Shown here piece after piece: positions 62,802-64,000 of a DNA stretch of 64,000 nucleotides. The stretch comes from Fuerstiella sp. (GTDB taxonomy: Bacteria; Planctomycetota; Planctomycetia; Planctomycetales; Planctomycetaceae), in the NCBI GenBank assembly GCA_029245955.1, contig JAQWOH010000043.1, positions 186,001 through 250,000 on the forward strand, written 5' to 3'. Position numbers and translations under genes: made by a program. The notes beneath the pieces were generated by a model. That model did not search any database and was not told where the DNA came from. It saw only the letters and a program-made list of their open reading frames with translations. Numbering within the stretch: position 1 is the stretch's first letter; each line of letters begins with the position of its first letter.

Positions 62802-64000
62802 TTATACGGCGGTGATGGTGTCCACTGTCCGGAGGCGGACATCATCGAATTCGATTTCACGTCCCGTTACGGTAAACCCAAAATCGGTCTTCGTGGAATG
62901 AGCGATTCCAGAGGATGTCGGCGCCCCGAATGACTCACCATTGATGCGAACAGATATCGTTTCGCCTTCGATCGTGACGGCAGCTTTGTGACAACCTCCT
63001 GCTGCCAGAGTCTTCGAAATGACGACATCACGGCCTTTGAGAAGTTGTTGCACCTCAGCGCGGCCGGACTTATCCTGCCTGATTGCAAATATTTCATGCT
63101 TCATGAAGCCGTCTCCGTCGTCTGCGACACGCACGCGAGCCGGTGAGAATGCCACATGGCATATATGCCCCGCATGGACAGTGCTGCAGGCCCTGTCGTT
63201 GATGACCAGGTTAAAATTCTTTCCGTCCGTAAAGCGAAACGCAAAGTCGATCACGGCGTTTTGAAACAGAACGGCAGCACGTGTCACAGCACCGTGACCG
63301 CGTTCAGAATCTTCCCGCCCCGGCAGACGACCGTCGCGAATGAAAAAGAAACTGATCGGCACCTGCCACGAATCCCCCAGCGATGCACGTTCAAACGAAT
63401 CTTCAAAGACCAGCGGCCCGGCATCTGCAACCAGACGCTTCAGATAAATGCCCTTAAACTCCGCAACAGTCCCCTTGCCAAGGTCCTGCAATGCCAGCAC
63501 TCCGGTACATCGCGCGAATTTCAAATCATGATCGATTAACTCAGCCAGTACGACACCGTTCACAATCTGCACCAACTTTGTCCCTCTGCCGACGACCACC
63601 ACGTCGTTCCATTCGCCGTCTTTGAAAGCCGCCTGAACGCTGGCCGAAGCACCGAATTCGTCTGCAGTCTTGTCGCCGCTGGCACTGATTATTCTCCTTT
63701 GCCGCGCTGTTGCCGGGTGGCTGCGGTATTTTTCGGGACTCAGCGAATGATGCCAGAGCCCCATTTTTTCGGAGGAGGCGACTTCCATCTGACAGCCACT
63801 AACCTGAAATCCATCACGTTCTTCACTGCGCACCTGAATGCCGGAATTGCCACTGGTGAACCGTACCTTCAGGCGGAGTTCGAAATCTTCGATGTCGCCG
63901 CCGCGCCAAATCAGCCAGTTGCGGCCTCCGTATTTTCGCCCCGTACATCTGATGACTCCGTCTTCCACTGTCCATGCGCCGTGAGAACCTGCCCATCCTG
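62802..64000 (-). CDS. DUF1080 (3-keto-disaccharide hydrolase-like) protein, 5' end outside window
   Basis: The frame ends at 62802 and is still open at base 64000. The first complete residues (GWAGSHGAWTVEDGVIRC) show that translation begins beyond the window. The first half is a DUF1080 domain: NWLIWRGGDIEDFELRLKVRFTSGNSGIQVRS, GFQVSGCQMEVA and GEWNDVVVVGRGTKLVQIVNGV. It has the glycoside hydrolase 16/LamG-like jelly-roll pattern and typically acts on or binds disaccharide derivatives outside the cytoplasm. The second half (from about FEDSFERASLGDSWQV) is another jelly-roll-like domain. Followed by polA on the same strand. Confidence 0.9.
   Translation of the reverse strand, partial: GWAGSHGAWTVEDGVIRCTGRKYGGRNWLIWRGGDIEDFELRLKVRFTSGNSGIQVRSEERDGFQVSGCQMEVASSEKMGLWHHSLSPEKYRSHPATARQRRIISASGDKTADEFGASASVQAAFKDGEWNDVVVVGRGTKLVQIVNGVVLAELIDHDLKFARCTGVLALQDLGKGTVAEFKGIYLKRLVADAGPLVFEDSFERASLGDSWQVPISFFFIRDGRLPGREDSERGHGAVTRAAVLFQNAVIDFAFRFTDGKNFNLVINDRACSTVHAGHICHVAFSPARVRVADDGDGFMKHEIFAIRQDKSGRAEVQQLLKGRDVVISKTLAAGGCHKAAVTIEGETISVRINGESFGAPTSSGIAHSTKTDFGFTVTGREIEFDDVRLRTVDTITAV

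Noticed and set aside
1..64000. tRNA, rRNA, CRISPR arrays, insertion sequences, replication origin
   Set aside because: Reading the gaps on both strands showed no cloverleaf-like sequence with a TPsiC-type arm, no regularly spaced direct repeats, no transposase or terminal inverted repeats, and no DnaA-box cluster.

Overview
The window is bacterial chromosomal DNA that looks planctomycetal. Marker families typical of Planctomycetota sit side by side: a DUF1549/DUF1553 protein with a cytochrome-like CxxCH motif, a pre-peptidase C-terminal (PPC) repeat protein, a DUF1080 protein, two PQQ-type beta-propeller proteins, a Cys-type sulfatase, a Tat-exported Gfo/Idh/MocA oxidoreductase and many lipoproteins with long Pro/Glu or Gly/Gln linkers. 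The genus cannot be named from sequence reading alone. Genes are mostly single or in short operons. GTG and TTG starts with good Shine-Dalgarno (SD) sequences are common, so several starts were moved inward from the longest frame.

Layout. 1-8.5 kb: 3' part of alaS, a large secretin-like protein with a strong terminator behind it, an M50-like membrane peptidase, a gamma-glutamylcyclotransferase-like protein and a hotdog thioesterase. 8.6-18 kb: a Cys-rich secreted peptide, a membrane protein of unknown function, two PQQ-propeller proteins, small lipoproteins and a BshB1-like deacetylase. 18-27.5 kb: FHA protein, rarA, Gfo/Idh/MocA oxidoreductase, a glycosylglycerate pair (GpgS-like transferase plus HAD phosphatase), a GNAT protein, and two unrelated sulfotransferase families lying convergently. 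27.6-32.4 kb: an EF-hand protein followed by a tightly coupled three-gene operon encoding a ferritin-like/DUF362 fusion, a CrtI-like flavoprotein and an alpha/beta hydrolase. 32.5-46.8 kb: exported catabolic and surface proteins (beta-helix, a four-domain isochorismatase/ThuA/SMP-30 fusion, sulfatase, DUF1549/DUF1553 plus PPC pair) and small proteins. 47-48.5 kb: a decaying ABC-2 type permease. 49-55 kb: a phosphoglucosamine-mutase-like enzyme coupled to a lipoprotein, then a cassette of asparagine-synthetase-like, radical SAM and flavin-halogenase-like genes. 55-64 kb: acetylxylan-esterase-like hydrolase, a decayed reading frame, a Tim44-like/zinc-ribbon/TerB-like membrane protein, polA, and a DUF1080 protein cut by the window end.

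The two best candidates for undescribed systems are the ferritin-DUF362/CrtI-like/hydrolase operon and the AsnB-like/radical SAM/halogenase-like cassette. In both, the chemistry can be guessed from domains but the product cannot. No tRNA, rRNA, CRISPR array or intact insertion sequence was seen.
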